Origin: Acidimicrobiales bacterium
GTDB lineage: Bacteria > Actinomycetota > Acidimicrobiia > Acidimicrobiales > Aldehydirespiratoraceae
Length of the DNA: 64,000 bases
Assembly: GCA_033344915.1 (NCBI GenBank)
Contig: JAWPML010000001.1
Span: forward strand, 4,110,263-4,174,262
Direction of reading: 5' to 3'
Below, in pieces: positions 24,832 to 33,698 of this stretch (its first letter is position 1; each line of letters opens with the position of its first letter). A program made the position numbers and the translations under genes. Under the pieces are notes generated by a model. That model saw nothing but the letters and a program-made list of their open reading frames with translations. It was not told the DNA's origin and made no database searches.

Positions 24832-25724
24832 CGAGCACGGACCCGAACACGCACGTCGACAAGCGGGGCCCGCGCGTCCTGCGGCGCGAGCCCGGCGTGG
24901 CCGAGATCAAGCCCCGCGCCCATGTGCGCAACCGCAAGGCCGCGGAACGCGCCCTCGCCGTCGGCGTGCCCGCCGTCCTCCTCCTCATCTGGCAGCTCGC
25001 CCACCACTACGAGTGGAACCTGCTCGGCTACTGGAAGATCGATCAGCGCTTCTACGCGTCCCCCTACGAGATCGTCACGTCGGAGAAGCTCCGCGAGGCC
25101 GACTTCTGGCGCGACGTGTGGACCAGCACCCGACGGATGCTCATCGGATTCGCGCTCGGCGCCGGTGCCGGGGTGTTCATCGGCCTGACCATGGGGATGT
25201 CCCGGCTCATCCGGGCGGCGCTCGATCCACTGCTCACCGCGCTGTACACCGTGCCGAAGCTCGCTCTGCTGCCCCTGTTCCTCACCATCTTCGGCTTCGA
25301 CGAGCGCCCCCGGGTGATGCTCATCGCCGTGACGGTCTTCTTCTTCGTCTGGATCTCGACGATGGCCGCGATCATGGCGGTGCCCGAGGGCTACCGCGAG
25401 GCCGCCATGAGCTTCGGCGTGAGTCGATGGCAGATGTTCCGACACGTGCTGTTGCCGGGGTCGTTGCCCCAGATCTTCGTCGGGCTCCGTATCGCGGCCG
25501 GCGTCGCGGTGCTGATCCTCATCGGCGTGGAGCTCGTCATCCCGAGCCAGGGCGGCATCGGATCGTTGATCGAGCGGGGCCGCACACTCCTGATTCCCGA
25601 GCTCACCTACGTCGGCATCGCGCTCGCCGCCCTGCTCGGGCTGCTGTTCACCCTCGTGGTCCGATGGATCGGCCGACTGCTGATCCCCTGGGCCCCCGAG
25701 GACAACGCGCCGGGGCAGGGCTAG
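24828..25724 (+). CDS. ABC transporter permease (SsuC/TauC type)
   Basis: A 298-residue inner-membrane permease with an N-terminal cytoplasmic segment, about six helices and the BPD-type EAA loop GYREAAMSFGVSRWQMFRHVLLPGSLP near residues 188-212, which docks on the ATPase. Length and layout match SsuC-like permeases. It is coupled to the ATPase gene by ATGA and followed by a 90-base gap before the binding-protein gene, which has its own AGAGGGAG ribosome site. Confidence 0.92.
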   Translation: MTSTDPNTHVDKRGPRVLRREPGVAEIKPRAHVRNRKAAERALAVGVPAVLLLIWQLAHHYEWNLLGYWKIDQRFYASPYEIVTSEKLREADFWRDVWTSTRRMLIGFALGAGAGVFIGLTMGMSRLIRAALDPLLTALYTVPKLALLPLFLTIFGFDERPRVMLIAVTVFFFVWISTMAAIMAVPEGYREAAMSFGVSRWQMFRHVLLPGSLPQIFVGLRIAAGVAVLILIGVELVIPSQGGIGSLIERGRTLLIPELTYVGIALAALLGLLFTLVVRWIGRLLIPWAPEDNAPGQG

Positions 25725-25814
25725 CGGCCCGGCGTCGACGACAAGGACTCGGTCCACCCGGACCGAACAAGACCGTGAAGTTCCACGGACACGAACCAAG
25801 AGAGGGAGAAAACC

Positions 25815-27068
25815 ATGAGGGGAACGAGGAAGGACTGGTGGCTCAAGATTTTGGGCCTCCTACTTGTCTTCGCGGTCATCGCCAGCGCGTGTGGTGATGA
25901 CGACGAGGGCTCGGATTCGGCATCCGGGGACGACGCATCGGATTCGTCCGGTGACGACTCTTCGGGGGATGACTCGTCCGACGACGGGACCGGCGACGGA
26001 ACCGCTGACGACGGTGGCGACGATCCGCTGGCCGGCTGCGGCGAGGGTGCCGTCACCGACCTGAGTCCGGACCGCGAGGTCGCCCGCTGCGAGCCCGGCT
26101 ACCCGGCTCCGCAGCCGTTGGAGGAGCGCGCCAGCGTTCGTCTGGCGACGAACTTCTGGGGGTTCGAGTTCACCGCGCCCTACGTCCTCGCCCTCGAGTT
26201 GGGTGAGTTCGAGAAGGAGAACCTCGACGTGGAGGTCGTGACCGGCGTTTCACTGGCCGACGGCATCGTCCAGATGGAGGATTGCACGGTCGACATCACC
26301 GTCGGTGGCACGGAGGCGTCGCTGCACAACGGCATCGCCGCCGGCCTCACCGTCAAGCAGGTGATCGGGAACTACTTCCCGCCGGACGCCGGTGACACCA
26401 GCATCGACCAGACGGGTCTCTGGGCCCGGGCCGACGCCTTCACGGACCCCGAGAACCCGGACCTCACGGAGCTGCGGGGCACGACCCTCGGCACCGCCGT
26501 GGCGCTCGGCTCGGTGATCAACTACCCGATCGGCCTCGCCTTCCAGGAGGCGGGTGTCAGCCTGCTCGACCTCGACATGGAAGTCATCCCGTCCGCCGAC
26601 CTGCCGTTGGCGCTCGAGAACGGCGCCGTGCAGTCCGCCTGGGTGCTCGATCCGATCTGGCTCCAGCTGGCCGACAACCCGGACTACGTGCTCGTCGCGA
26701 CCCAGCCTCCGGGCGAAGCGCTCGGTGGGCTCTATGCGTCTGCGTGCTTCCGTGAGGACCGCCGTGAGGTGGCCGTCGCGTTCATCCGGGCGCTGATCCG
26801 GACGATGAACACGTACCTCGCCGAGGGCTACAAGACGAACAACGTCGAAGAGCTCCAGGTGCTCGCCGATGTCGCCGACATCCCGCTCGAGTCGTTCACC
26901 GGTACGCCGGAGACGCTGATGGACTGGGAGATGGGCGAAGGGACGTCCGAACGAGCCCAGGGCTTCTTCATGGAGTACGGCGTGCTCGAGTACGACGAGA
27001 TCATTCCCGAAGACCAGGTCTACGACCGGTCGATCTACCTCGAGGCCGTGCGAGGCCCCGAAGGCTGA
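25815..27068 (+). CDS. ABC transporter substrate-binding lipoprotein (SsuA/NMT1-like)
   Basis: A 417-residue periplasm-side binding protein. It has a lipoprotein signal with the lipobox ASAC (Cys near 28), then an unusually acidic Asp/Ser/Gly linker of about 45 residues. The ligand domain starts RLATNFWGFEFTAPYVLALELGEF and continues with the NMT1-like pattern (LDVEVVTGVSLADGIVQM, DITVGGTEASLHNGIAAGL). It should deliver substrate to the coupled permease and ATPase. The binding pocket does not identify the ligand. A strong hairpin follows the stop. Confidence 0.9.
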   Translation: MRGTRKDWWLKILGLLLVFAVIASACGDDDEGSDSASGDDASDSSGDDSSGDDSSDDGTGDGTADDGGDDPLAGCGEGAVTDLSPDREVARCEPGYPAPQPLEERASVRLATNFWGFEFTAPYVLALELGEFEKENLDVEVVTGVSLADGIVQMEDCTVDITVGGTEASLHNGIAAGLTVKQVIGNYFPPDAGDTSIDQTGLWARADAFTDPENPDLTELRGTTLGTAVALGSVINYPIGLAFQEAGVSLLDLDMEVIPSADLPLALENGAVQSAWVLDPIWLQLADNPDYVLVATQPPGEALGGLYASACFREDRREVAVAFIRALIRTMNTYLAEGYKTNNVEELQVLADVADIPLESFTGTPETLMDWEMGEGTSERAQGFFMEYGVLEYDEIIPEDQVYDRSIYLEAVRGPEG

Positions 27069-27091
27069 TCTGAATTCCCTCCACCGGATCG

Positions 27092-27115
27092 CCGCCCGGG
27101 CTTCGGCCCGGGCGG
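27092..27115. terminator. Strong hairpin after the ABC transporter operon
   Basis: CCGCCCGGGC and GCCCGGGCGG form a perfect 10-bp GC stem closed by a TTCG tetraloop, 24 bases after the binding-protein stop. No T-run follows. It sits between two convergent genes and may serve both. Confidence 0.75.
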
Positions 27116-27139
27116 CGGTCTCGGCGGGTGTTCACACGA

Positions 27140-27892
27140 TCAGCCGAGCCGCTCCGGGAGCTGGGCGAACGTCGCCGGGTCGTGCCCGGGAACGAGCATC
27201 GCGCCGCCCTGGCGGAGCGCCCGCAGCCGCTCGATGCTCGCCGCCTGTTGCGCATGATCGTGTCCGATCGGGGGCAGCGGGCCGCCGTCGATCGTGGTGC
27301 TGAAGTAGGCACAGTCGGCGCACAGCACCACCTCGTGGTCGCGGAGTCGGACCCGCAGTGACTGGTGGCCCGGCGTGTGGCCCGGCGTCGGGATGCACAC
27401 CACCCGGCCGTCGCCGAACACATCGTGCTCGCCATCCAGGTGCACGATGTCGTGGCCGAGGTCGTAGTCCGACGGGTTGAACGAGTTCGCCGCGGCGAGG
27501 TCGTCGTCGAACCCGGCCTGCCACTCGTCGCGTTGCACGAGCACGCGGGCGTCGGGCAGCTGGGCCAGACCTCCGACATGGTCGAAGTGCAGGTGCGACA
27601 GGATGACGGTGCCGACGTCGGTCGGGTCGACGCCGGCCTCTTCGAGTCGTGCGCCGATCAGGTCGTCGGGGCCCACGCCGAGGCCGAAGAAGAGCTCCAC
27701 GACCTCGCGGGCCGGTCCAGCGGCGGTCAGGTCGCGGTGCATACCGCAGTCGAAGAGGGCGAGATCGCCACCGTGACGGATGAGCCAGGCCGGCACCGGG
27801 ATCTCGATCGGCGCGTCGTCGCCGCCCGCCTCGAACATCGATCGACCGGCTGTGAGGGTGCCGCAGGCGAGGGGTTCGATGGTCACGTCCAT
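27140..27892 (-). CDS. Metallo-beta-lactamase-fold hydrolase (AHL-lactonase-like)
   Basis: A 250-residue MBL-fold protein with the two-metal motif SHLHFDHVGGL (HxHxDH), a further His in PTPGHTPGHQSL, the bridging Asp in VLCADCAYF, and a last His in VPGHDPA. The overall shape resembles N-acyl homoserine lactonases of the AiiA/AttM group. It may hydrolyse a lactone; quorum quenching is only one possibility. The start is taken as ATG 27892 because the frame's upstream ATG would run into the divergent DUF1905 gene. Confidence 0.85.
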   Translation of the reverse strand: MDVTIEPLACGTLTAGRSMFEAGGDDAPIEIPVPAWLIRHGGDLALFDCGMHRDLTAAGPAREVVELFFGLGVGPDDLIGARLEEAGVDPTDVGTVILSHLHFDHVGGLAQLPDARVLVQRDEWQAGFDDDLAAANSFNPSDYDLGHDIVHLDGEHDVFGDGRVVCIPTPGHTPGHQSLRVRLRDHEVVLCADCAYFSTTIDGGPLPPIGHDHAQQAASIERLRALRQGGAMLVPGHDPATFAQLPERLG

Positions 27893-27911
27893 GCCCACTA
27901 CCGTCCCACGG

Positions 27912-28217
27912 ATGGACGCCACCTTCGAGTTCTCGGCGGAGCTCTACGAGTGGGACGCCCGCGACGATTCGTCGTGGGTGTTCGTCACCCTGCCCGCGGA
28001 TCTCGGCGAGGACATCCGGGACATGGCCCTGCCTCGGCGAGGGTTCGGCTCGGTGAAGGTGCGGGTGCGGTGCGGGTCGAGTGAGTGGCGCACGTCGGTG
28101 TTCCCCGACTCGAAGTCCGGCTCCTACGTCCTACCGCTCAAGAAAGCGGTCCGGACAAAGGAGAAGATCGACGTGGGTGACACTGCGGCATTCGAGATCG
28201 ACGTGGCGCCCGAATGA
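27912..28217 (+). CDS. DUF1905 domain protein
   Basis: A 101-residue protein matching the DUF1905 layout: it starts FEFSAELYEWDARDDSSWVFVTLP, has GFGSVKVRVRCGSSEWRTSVFP in the middle, and ends YVLPLKKAVRTKEKIDVGD before a short beta end. The family is small, beta-rich and of unknown biochemical role. It is divergent from the MBL hydrolase and overlaps the following SnoaL-like gene by ATGA, so the two are made together. Confidence 0.83.
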   Translation: MDATFEFSAELYEWDARDDSSWVFVTLPADLGEDIRDMALPRRGFGSVKVRVRCGSSEWRTSVFPDSKSGSYVLPLKKAVRTKEKIDVGDTAAFEIDVAPE

Positions 28218-28594
28218 GCGCGACCGGTCGGGCGCGGCGCGAGGCCGTCGTCATCGAGCACATGGCGTCCGAGAACGTGCAGGACTGGGCCCGGACGATG
28301 GCCACCTTCGGTCACCCCCGCTACGAGCTGCCCGGGGGCGAGATCCACGACGGCGCCGAGGACGTCATGCGTTACTGGATCGAGGGGCGCACGCTCGTGC
28401 CCGATCAGCGCAACGAGCTCATCGAGCTGACCCATCTCGACGAGCGGCGGGTGCAGATCGAGTTCTGGCTGCGGGGCACGCCGACGGCGAGCGGTCGTCC
28501 CTTCGAACGGCGGCTCTGGGCCATCTTCGACTTCGGCGACGACGACCTGATGGTCAACGAGCGGGTGTTCCTCGAGCCGCCCGACGAAGCCTGA
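28214..28594 (+). CDS. SnoaL/NTF2-like protein
   Basis: A 126-residue protein with the NTF2-like pattern: an N-terminal helix (ENVQDWARTMATFGHPRYELP), then EIHDGAEDVMRYW, and a curved sheet ending in RPFERRLWAIFDFGDDDLMVNERVFL. Such proteins are either small isomerases/cyclases or ligand-binding domains. No defined catalytic residue can be named. Coupled to the DUF1905 gene by ATGA. Confidence 0.75.
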   Translation: MSATGRARREAVVIEHMASENVQDWARTMATFGHPRYELPGGEIHDGAEDVMRYWIEGRTLVPDQRNELIELTHLDERRVQIEFWLRGTPTASGRPFERRLWAIFDFGDDDLMVNERVFLEPPDEA

Positions 28595-28609
28595 GCCGGC
28601 TCGGCTCGA

Positions 28610-29908
28610 TCAGTTCGGCCAGTCAGCGGCCTGTTCGAGCAGGTCGTCCCGGAAGTCGGGGTGGGCGATCGCGGCAAGGGCGAGCGCCCGTTCCCGCACC
28701 GACTGTCCGGCCAGCTCGGCCGCCCCGTACTCGGTGATGACGACGTCGACCTGATGGCGGGGCGTGGTGACGATGCTGCCGGCGGCGGCGACGCCGGCGA
28801 TCCGCGAAACCCGTCGGCCCTCGACCTCGGTGGTGGACGGCAGGCAGATCAGGGAGCGGTCCGAGAGCTCCAGTCCGGCTCCCGCGATGAAGTCCTCGTG
28901 TCCGCCGATGCCGGAGAACTGGCGACCGTCGATCGTGTCGGCGATGACCTGGCCGGCGAGATCGATGCTCATCGCGCCGTTGATCGTGATCATCTCGCGG
29001 TTGCGGCTGATGTTCTCCGGCGAGTTGACTACGTCGACCGGCAGGAAGCGCACGGCGTCGTTCCCGTCGAGCCACTCGTAGAGCTCGTCGGTGCCGGCGG
29101 CGAACGTGGTGACGGCGAAGCCGTCGAACTCGCCCTTGTGGTCGTTGGTGACCTTGCCGGCCTTGCACAGCCGCATCAGCCCTGTGGTGAACATCTCGGA
29201 GTGGATGCCGTAGCCGCCGCCGGGCCCGTCGGCGAGCAGCGCCGCCACCGTGTTGGGGATGCCGCCGATCCCGGTCTGGAGCGTGGCGCCATCGGGGATG
29301 TAGGCCGCCGCGATCCGGGCGATGGCGGCATCGACCTCGCTTGCCTCCTTGTCGGCGAGCACGAACGGATTCGCATCGCCGGCGATGACCACGTCGACCT
29401 CGTCGACATGCAGAGCGTGACGGTGCTCGGGCGGCAGCCCGATGGTGCGGGGGAACGCCGCGCTCGTCTCGACGACACAGAGCCGCTCCGGGTCGGCCGC
29501 GGCGCGACGGAGTTCCTCGACGGACGCGCCGGCGTGCAGCGAGAGGCTCATCCAGCCGTCGGCGTCGGGCTCGGTCGCCGCGGTGGCCATGACGCGGGGT
29601 CGGATCTGCTCGAGCAGGGGAGCGAAGCGCCGGAAGTCGGCCGGCACGAACTGCACGTCGGCCCCGGCGTCGAGCAGGAACCGCTCGGCCGGGCCGAAGA
29701 AACCGCTCCGCAGGCGCACGCCGGGGCGCAGGAACAGCTCGTAGAGGTCGGGGAGCAGGGCGCCCGACACCTCGAGGTCGGTCCACCCATCCCGGGCCGC
29801 GAGGGCGTGGAGGAACTGGCCGGGCACGCCGGGGCCCAGCGGCACCGCCAGGGTGTCGGTCGGTCGGATGAGTTCGACCGCGTCGGCCGGCGAAATGGGG
29901 TCAGGCAT
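28610..29908 (-). CDS. Acetyl-CoA hydrolase/CoA-transferase family protein
   Basis: A 432-residue class I CoA-transferase similar to 4-hydroxybutyrate CoA-transferase and acetyl-CoA hydrolase. It has an oxyanion-loop region (YIPDGATLQTGIGGIPN), the likely catalytic Glu in GIHSEMFTTGL, and the C-terminal family signatures FSGIGGHEDFIAGA and VDVVITEYGAAELAGQSVRERA. It moves CoA between carboxylic acids, a natural partner for the CoA ligases of this region. It starts 10 bases after the DUF222-HNH stop in the same direction. Confidence 0.88.
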   Translation of the reverse strand: MPDPISPADAVELIRPTDTLAVPLGPGVPGQFLHALAARDGWTDLEVSGALLPDLYELFLRPGVRLRSGFFGPAERFLLDAGADVQFVPADFRRFAPLLEQIRPRVMATAATEPDADGWMSLSLHAGASVEELRRAAADPERLCVVETSAAFPRTIGLPPEHRHALHVDEVDVVIAGDANPFVLADKEASEVDAAIARIAAAYIPDGATLQTGIGGIPNTVAALLADGPGGGYGIHSEMFTTGLMRLCKAGKVTNDHKGEFDGFAVTTFAAGTDELYEWLDGNDAVRFLPVDVVNSPENISRNREMITINGAMSIDLAGQVIADTIDGRQFSGIGGHEDFIAGAGLELSDRSLICLPSTTEVEGRRVSRIAGVAAAGSIVTTPRHQVDVVITEYGAAELAGQSVRERALALAAIAHPDFRDDLLEQAADWPN

Positions 29909-29918
29909 GACCCTCTGC

Positions 29919-31289
29919 CTACTCGGGACGCTGGTCGCGCGACAGGGACCTTCGTTCCTTTCGGGTCCGATCGGTGTGGCGGGGCGTGGACGCCGACGTC
30001 CCCGCGGGGACGCCGGCTCGGGCCCGCGCTCGCAGGCAATGTTCGGTCACGACCGCCACCGCGAAGTGGAAGTCGAGCCCGTCGCGGTGCCAGCGGCCCG
30101 CGGCCGGTGCGGTCGACGTCGGGGGGATGTCGGACGCCGAGCCGGCGAGTGGCGGGGTGATGAGCGACTCGCCGTCGGGGTCGCGCCACGCCACGCCGCC
30201 GGCGGTCAGTTCGACCGTCCACCCGCCCTCGTGCACGAGCCGGTGGTGGAAGCCGCACAGGCTCACGAGATTGGCCAGCTCGGTGGGGCCGTGGTCGGCC
30301 CAATGGATGATGTGGTGGGCGTGGAGCCACGAGTTCACCCCGCAGCCGGGAAAGCGGCAGCTGCCGTGGTCCCGGCGGAGCAGCGCCCGGCGGAGGCGAC
30401 GGTTGAGCACCCGGGTCTCCCGGCCTTCGTCGCAGCCGTGTCCTTCGTGGTCGATCACCACCGAGGAGCGGATGTCGCATGCCCAGCGCCGGGCGATCTC
30501 GGGGTCGACCGCCTGACCGCCGAGGGTGCACACGCCGTCGCTCGGCTCGTCGGCGATCGCGGAGAGGGTCTCGGTGTCGACGACGAGGCTCAGCCGGCCG
30601 ACGTCGCCGCGCTCTGCGGCAGCCGGCGCGGCGGCCAGGGCCTGCTCGGCGATCTGGAGCAGCGCGTCGACGCGGACGGCGGCGAGCCCGCCCCGTTCCG
30701 CGATCACCTCGGTCCGCCGCCGATCCGACCCCGACACCGCCTCGTCGATGATCCGGGTCGCGACGACCTCGACCGCGGCCGCGATCGTGTCGATCATGTC
30801 CCTCGGCGCCTCGATGCGCAGCGTGCCGGTGCCGCGGTTGCCATCGCCCCGCACGCACCGTCGGCGTTCGAGGGCGCCGCGCGGATCGTCCTCGTCCAGC
30901 GAGCGGATGACAGCCGACACCAGCCGGTCGAGTTGGGCGCCGGTGGCGTGGCGGGCCTGCTCGACCCAGTCGGCATCGTCCTCCCCGCAGGCCACCCGGG
31001 TGATGGCCCGCACCTTGCTGTAGGAGAGCTCGCCCGCCGAGAACGCCGAAGCGGCCACCGGAAGGGCCTGCAGCGCACGAGCGACCCGCACCTTTTCACG
31101 GGCCGTGTGGAGCGAATCGCCGCACTTCCACGACAGCCATTCGGCGCACGAGCGGGCGCCCCAGGTGCGCCAACCCTCCCGTTCGTCGTAGTCGGCGATC
31201 CAGCCGAGAAGCTGGGCGGTGGCCGCCGCCAGGTTGCCGCTCCACGAGGTGATCTCGGTCTCCAACCGCTCCAGTGGGATCTCGTCCAT
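29919..31289 (-). CDS. DUF222 HNH endonuclease-like protein (13E12 repeat family)
   Basis: A 456-residue protein. The N-terminal DUF222 domain (about residues 5-300) is helical; the HNH nuclease domain lies at about 330-375 with CRFPGC, the HAHHIIHW core and LVSLCGFHHRLVHEGGW. Cysteines in CRFPGC and LCGFHH probably hold a structural zinc. The family occurs in many copies in actinobacterial genomes and is linked to the REP13E12 repeats of mycobacteria; its true function is unknown. A 14-bp GC palindrome lies once within its 3' end and twice upstream of its start. Confidence 0.88.
   Translation of the reverse strand: MDEIPLERLETEITSWSGNLAAATAQLLGWIADYDEREGWRTWGARSCAEWLSWKCGDSLHTAREKVRVARALQALPVAASAFSAGELSYSKVRAITRVACGEDDADWVEQARHATGAQLDRLVSAVIRSLDEDDPRGALERRRCVRGDGNRGTGTLRIEAPRDMIDTIAAAVEVVATRIIDEAVSGSDRRRTEVIAERGGLAAVRVDALLQIAEQALAAAPAAAERGDVGRLSLVVDTETLSAIADEPSDGVCTLGGQAVDPEIARRWACDIRSSVVIDHEGHGCDEGRETRVLNRRLRRALLRRDHGSCRFPGCGVNSWLHAHHIIHWADHGPTELANLVSLCGFHHRLVHEGGWTVELTAGGVAWRDPDGESLITPPLAGSASDIPPTSTAPAAGRWHRDGLDFHFAVAVVTEHCLRARARAGVPAGTSASTPRHTDRTRKERRSLSRDQRPE
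29998..30011. repeat. 14-bp palindrome GTCCCCGCGGGGAC, copy in DUF222-HNH 3' coding end
   Basis: A perfect self-complementary 14-mer, here coding part of GVPAGT in the C-terminal tail of the HNH protein. The same 14-mer is doubled upstream of the gene. Confidence 0.85.
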
Positions 31290-31359
31290 GACCGCTCCGT
31301 TTCATTGTCGTTGCAGTCGAAACTACCGACGGGGTGTGACACTCTCCGGCGGCGAAAAC

Positions 31360-31387
31360 GTCCCCGCGGGGACGTCCCCGCGGGGAC
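31360..31387. repeat. Two abutting copies of GTCCCCGCGGGGAC upstream of the DUF222-HNH gene
   Basis: Two 14-bp perfect palindromes stand head to tail in the intergenic space between the HNH gene start and the initiator tRNA gene. With the copy at 29998 they bracket the HNH gene. They could be a binding or cleavage site for the encoded protein or a REP-like repeat. Confidence 0.85.
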
Positions 31388-31431
31388 GTCGGAGGTTGTT
31401 GACCGTGCCCTTCGCCGGTATCTTCCTCAGT

Positions 31432-31508
<77 letters not shown>

Positions 31509-31513
31509 CTCAG

Positions 31514-31544
31514 AAGGCCCGGAAACTAGCGGTTTCCGGGCCTT
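31514..31544 (+). terminator. Rho-independent terminator of the initiator tRNA gene
   Basis: AAGGCCCGGAAAC and GTTTCCGGGCCTT form a perfect 13-bp stem with a 5-base loop, 5 bases after the tRNA CCA end, followed by a short T stretch. This is a textbook tRNA terminator and lies within the element side of the junction. Confidence 0.9.
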
Positions 31545-31623
31545 TCACGTTCTTCGGTTCGGCGTGTGCCAATCGTAGATCTCACAGAAAGCTCACACCT
31601 CAGCAACTGGAGAGCCACACGAA

Positions 31624-32670
31624 TCAATTCCCTAGCTTCTCGAAAATGCTCCTGAGCCGGCCTCCAGCGGCCCGCAAGTAGCCATCATCCGAACAGTGCT
31701 TGACGATCCGGTTGCCGGAAACGGCATGTCGGACATCGATGTTCGCTAGCGCAGCAGTCGTACCCGACGCCATGCAGACCGTGAGGTCAGACGGGTCATC
31801 GCTCGTCCAGCATCGAAGGTGGCCGGGGTGAGGCTGATTCTCCCTCCAGGATCGAGCAGGCGTTGCCCCGGCTCCGAGGTCGCTCTCAAATGACGTCATC
31901 GATGGGTAGCGGTCGCAGGGCATTTCCGCAAGCGCCCGCTCGATCCGAGACGCCAGTCGCTGACTGATGTGTGGCGCAAGGTCGCGGAGCGGCGTTGGGG
32001 GCCGCCCGGTTCGAGCGGGGTAGAGGTCTTGCCGCGTCCTGCTCGCGGCGAGGTCCTCGTGCGGATAGACCCCGGTAAGAAGCTGATAGGCCGTGGCTCC
32101 GAGCGACCATATGTCTGACTGGACGGTCGCCGGCCCGCCCGTGAGCAATTCTGGTGCCGCCGTTACAGGAGTTCCTTCCGGAGGAGCCTCGCCGTTCGCA
32201 TCCAAGGGATGAGCGAAGCCGAAGTCTCCGACCATTGCCGAGCTCGTTGCGGACCAGAAGAGGTTCGCGGGCTTCACATCCCGGTGCACGATGCCGCCGT
32301 CGTGTGTACGAGCGAGTCCTCGCGCGGCGCCTCGAACGATAGCCACTACCTCCCGGACCGAGAGGCGAGGTAGGTGGCCCGCCCCCTCAAGGGACCCGCT
32401 TGTGGCCAACTGAGTGGCCAGGTACGGGATGCCAGCATCGACGTCCGCGTTGAAGATGCTCAATACATATTCGCTGTCGAGGCGAGTGAGCATTGTGGCC
32501 TCCTGCCATGGCCAGCTACCGAGTTTCGCTGGATTGAGAAGCTTGAGCGCAACCACACGGTCGTCCTGATGGGTATCAATGGCCTCGTAGACGTCGCCAT
32601 ACGTTCCACTGTCGATGTAGCGCGTCACCTCATACCGGTTGGCGAAGAGATGCCCCGTTGGAAGCGCCAT
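31624..32670 (-). CDS. Soluble Ser/Thr protein kinase (Hanks type)
   Basis: A 348-residue kinase with all main catalytic residues: Gly-rich loop DSGTYGDVYEA, Lys43 (VVALKLL), Glu57, HRDVKPAN (129-136), DFG (149-151), APELL and SDIWSLG. No membrane helix or PASTA repeat follows. The C-terminal 80 residues are unlike known sensor domains and contain several Cys/Trp. It is the first element gene beside the tRNA and is transcribed toward it. Third-position base choice looks less GC-rich than in the chromosomal genes. As cargo in a mobile element it might be a defence or host-control kinase; this is inference. Confidence 0.88.
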   Translation of the reverse strand: MALPTGHLFANRYEVTRYIDSGTYGDVYEAIDTHQDDRVVALKLLNPAKLGSWPWQEATMLTRLDSEYVLSIFNADVDAGIPYLATQLATSGSLEGAGHLPRLSVREVVAIVRGAARGLARTHDGGIVHRDVKPANLFWSATSSAMVGDFGFAHPLDANGEAPPEGTPVTAAPELLTGGPATVQSDIWSLGATAYQLLTGVYPHEDLAASRTRQDLYPARTGRPPTPLRDLAPHISQRLASRIERALAEMPCDRYPSMTSFESDLGAGATPARSWRENQPHPGHLRCWTSDDPSDLTVCMASGTTAALANIDVRHAVSGNRIVKHCSDDGYLRAAGGRLRSIFEKLGN

Positions 32671-32694
32671 GTGGACGACAATAGGACGGTGACA

Positions 32695-33153
32695 GTGGTC
32701 GTCGGTGCCTGGGTAGTGATGAAGAAGGTGCGCGGCGACAGATATCCCACTGTTGCCGTCGCCGTGTTGACCGGTGCCCGCAATGCTCCGACTCTCATCG
32801 AGGAGTTCGCCCTCGTCCCGCAGGGAGAGGACCTATCGGCGAGAGTCACTGATCTTGGTTCGGCTTTCTCGAACCGAGTCGAAGGCCTGAATGCGGACGT
32901 AGTCGTAGTTCGCCGAGCCGATCGTCCACAGCGGCCGTCCAACACCGAGGGTCCGCGTGAACGGCTCCTGGCGGAGGGTGCCCTGGCCTATGCCGCGGCC
33001 TCCTCCGGGGCAGACGTTGTCCTCTTGTGCGGTCGAGACCTTGCTTCGCAAGCGGGGACGTCGAAGGCATCGCTTGATGAGGAAGCAGAGGCCATGTTCG
33101 GAAGCGGACCCAAGGAGTCCGTTGCGGCTGCACTCGCCGTACTTGGCGTCTGA
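32695..33153 (+). CDS. Hypothetical protein, possibly RuvC/RNase H-like fold
   Basis: About 152 residues of unknown function, divergent from the kinase with the starts almost touching. GTG 32695 with AGGA about 8 bases upstream is favoured; GTG 32671 and 32689 are alternatives. The order of strands VTVVVGAWVVMKK, PTVAVAVLTG, ADVVVVRRA, a helix with Glu (PRERLLAEGALAYAAA), DVVLLCG and an acidic C-terminal helix (KESVAAALAVLGV) recalls RuvC/YqgF-like folds. However, the first catalytic Asp is not seen. The close head-to-head layout suggests it works with the kinase. Confidence 0.6.
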   Translation: MVVGAWVVMKKVRGDRYPTVAVAVLTGARNAPTLIEEFALVPQGEDLSARVTDLGSAFSNRVEGLNADVVVVRRADRPQRPSNTEGPRERLLAEGALAYAAASSGADVVLLCGRDLASQAGTSKASLDEEAEAMFGSGPKESVAAALAVLGV

Positions 33154-33154
33154 C

Positions 33155-33634
33155 CTAGTCCGACCCCTGCCGAGTTGTAGCCGACGCCGACGCTATGTCC
33201 TGATCGTCGAGAAGAAGGGTGAGGATGATCTGGGACTGTTCGGCTAGAGCTGCTTCCAGTTCCTGGAGCGCCTGAGCATGGAGCTCGCTGGACCGTCGCT
33301 GCCGTTCGACGACTCCCTGCAACAAGATCGCGGCATCCCTGAAGCGCTCGGCCTTCACCTCGGCATCGCCTACCATCTCGAGATCTCGAACGCGGTTCTC
33401 GAGGCCACCAAGCCGAGACCGGAGCGAGCCATCCCCGATTGGGAGCGAATCGCCGTCGAGAGGTCGACCCTCGTTGTCAGCGTGGATGAGAATTCGAGGG
33501 CGATGGGGTTGTGGCCCGACTATGCCGCTGAGCTTTCCGGAATGGAACATCTGGCGGACGGTGCTCGGCGAGCATCCGAGCGCGTCAGCCGCCTCACGCA
33601 CAGTGATGCAGGCCTGACTCTCTGCCATAAGCAT
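33155..33634 (-). CDS. HTH (excisionase/MerR-like) DNA-binding protein with coiled coil
   Basis: A 159-residue protein. Residues 9-50 form an excisionase-like winged helix (ITVREAADALGCSPSTVRQM, FHSGKLSGIV). The C-terminal part (about 70-140) is heptad-like and rich in Glu, Gln and Leu (LENRVRDLEMVGDAEVKAERF, ELHAQALQELEAALAEQSQ), probably a coiled coil for dimers. The start may be ATG 33628, two codons in. It faces the unknown protein before it, ending one base from its stop, and may regulate the cargo genes or act in excision. Confidence 0.72.
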   Translation of the reverse strand: MLMAESQACITVREAADALGCSPSTVRQMFHSGKLSGIVGPQPHRPRILIHADNEGRPLDGDSLPIGDGSLRSRLGGLENRVRDLEMVGDAEVKAERFRDAAILLQGVVERQRRSSELHAQALQELEAALAEQSQIILTLLLDDQDIASASATTRQGSD

Positions 33635-33698
33635 GAGAATACGCTAGATAGCCACTGAACAACAATTCTATCGTGTGCGACTACGCTAAGGTCATGCT

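Noticed and set aside
1882-27068. TauD genes and the SsuABC-like transporter as one taurine/sulfonate system
   Set aside because: They are about 20 kb apart, in different operons with different neighbours; the transporter is coupled to an aminotransferase and SDRs, so a shared sulfonate role is not supported.
29548-30858. Long - strand frame overlapping the DUF222-HNH and CoA-transferase genes
   Set aside because: Same strand but wrong frame; low-complexity Arg/Pro text, while both real genes have full domains.
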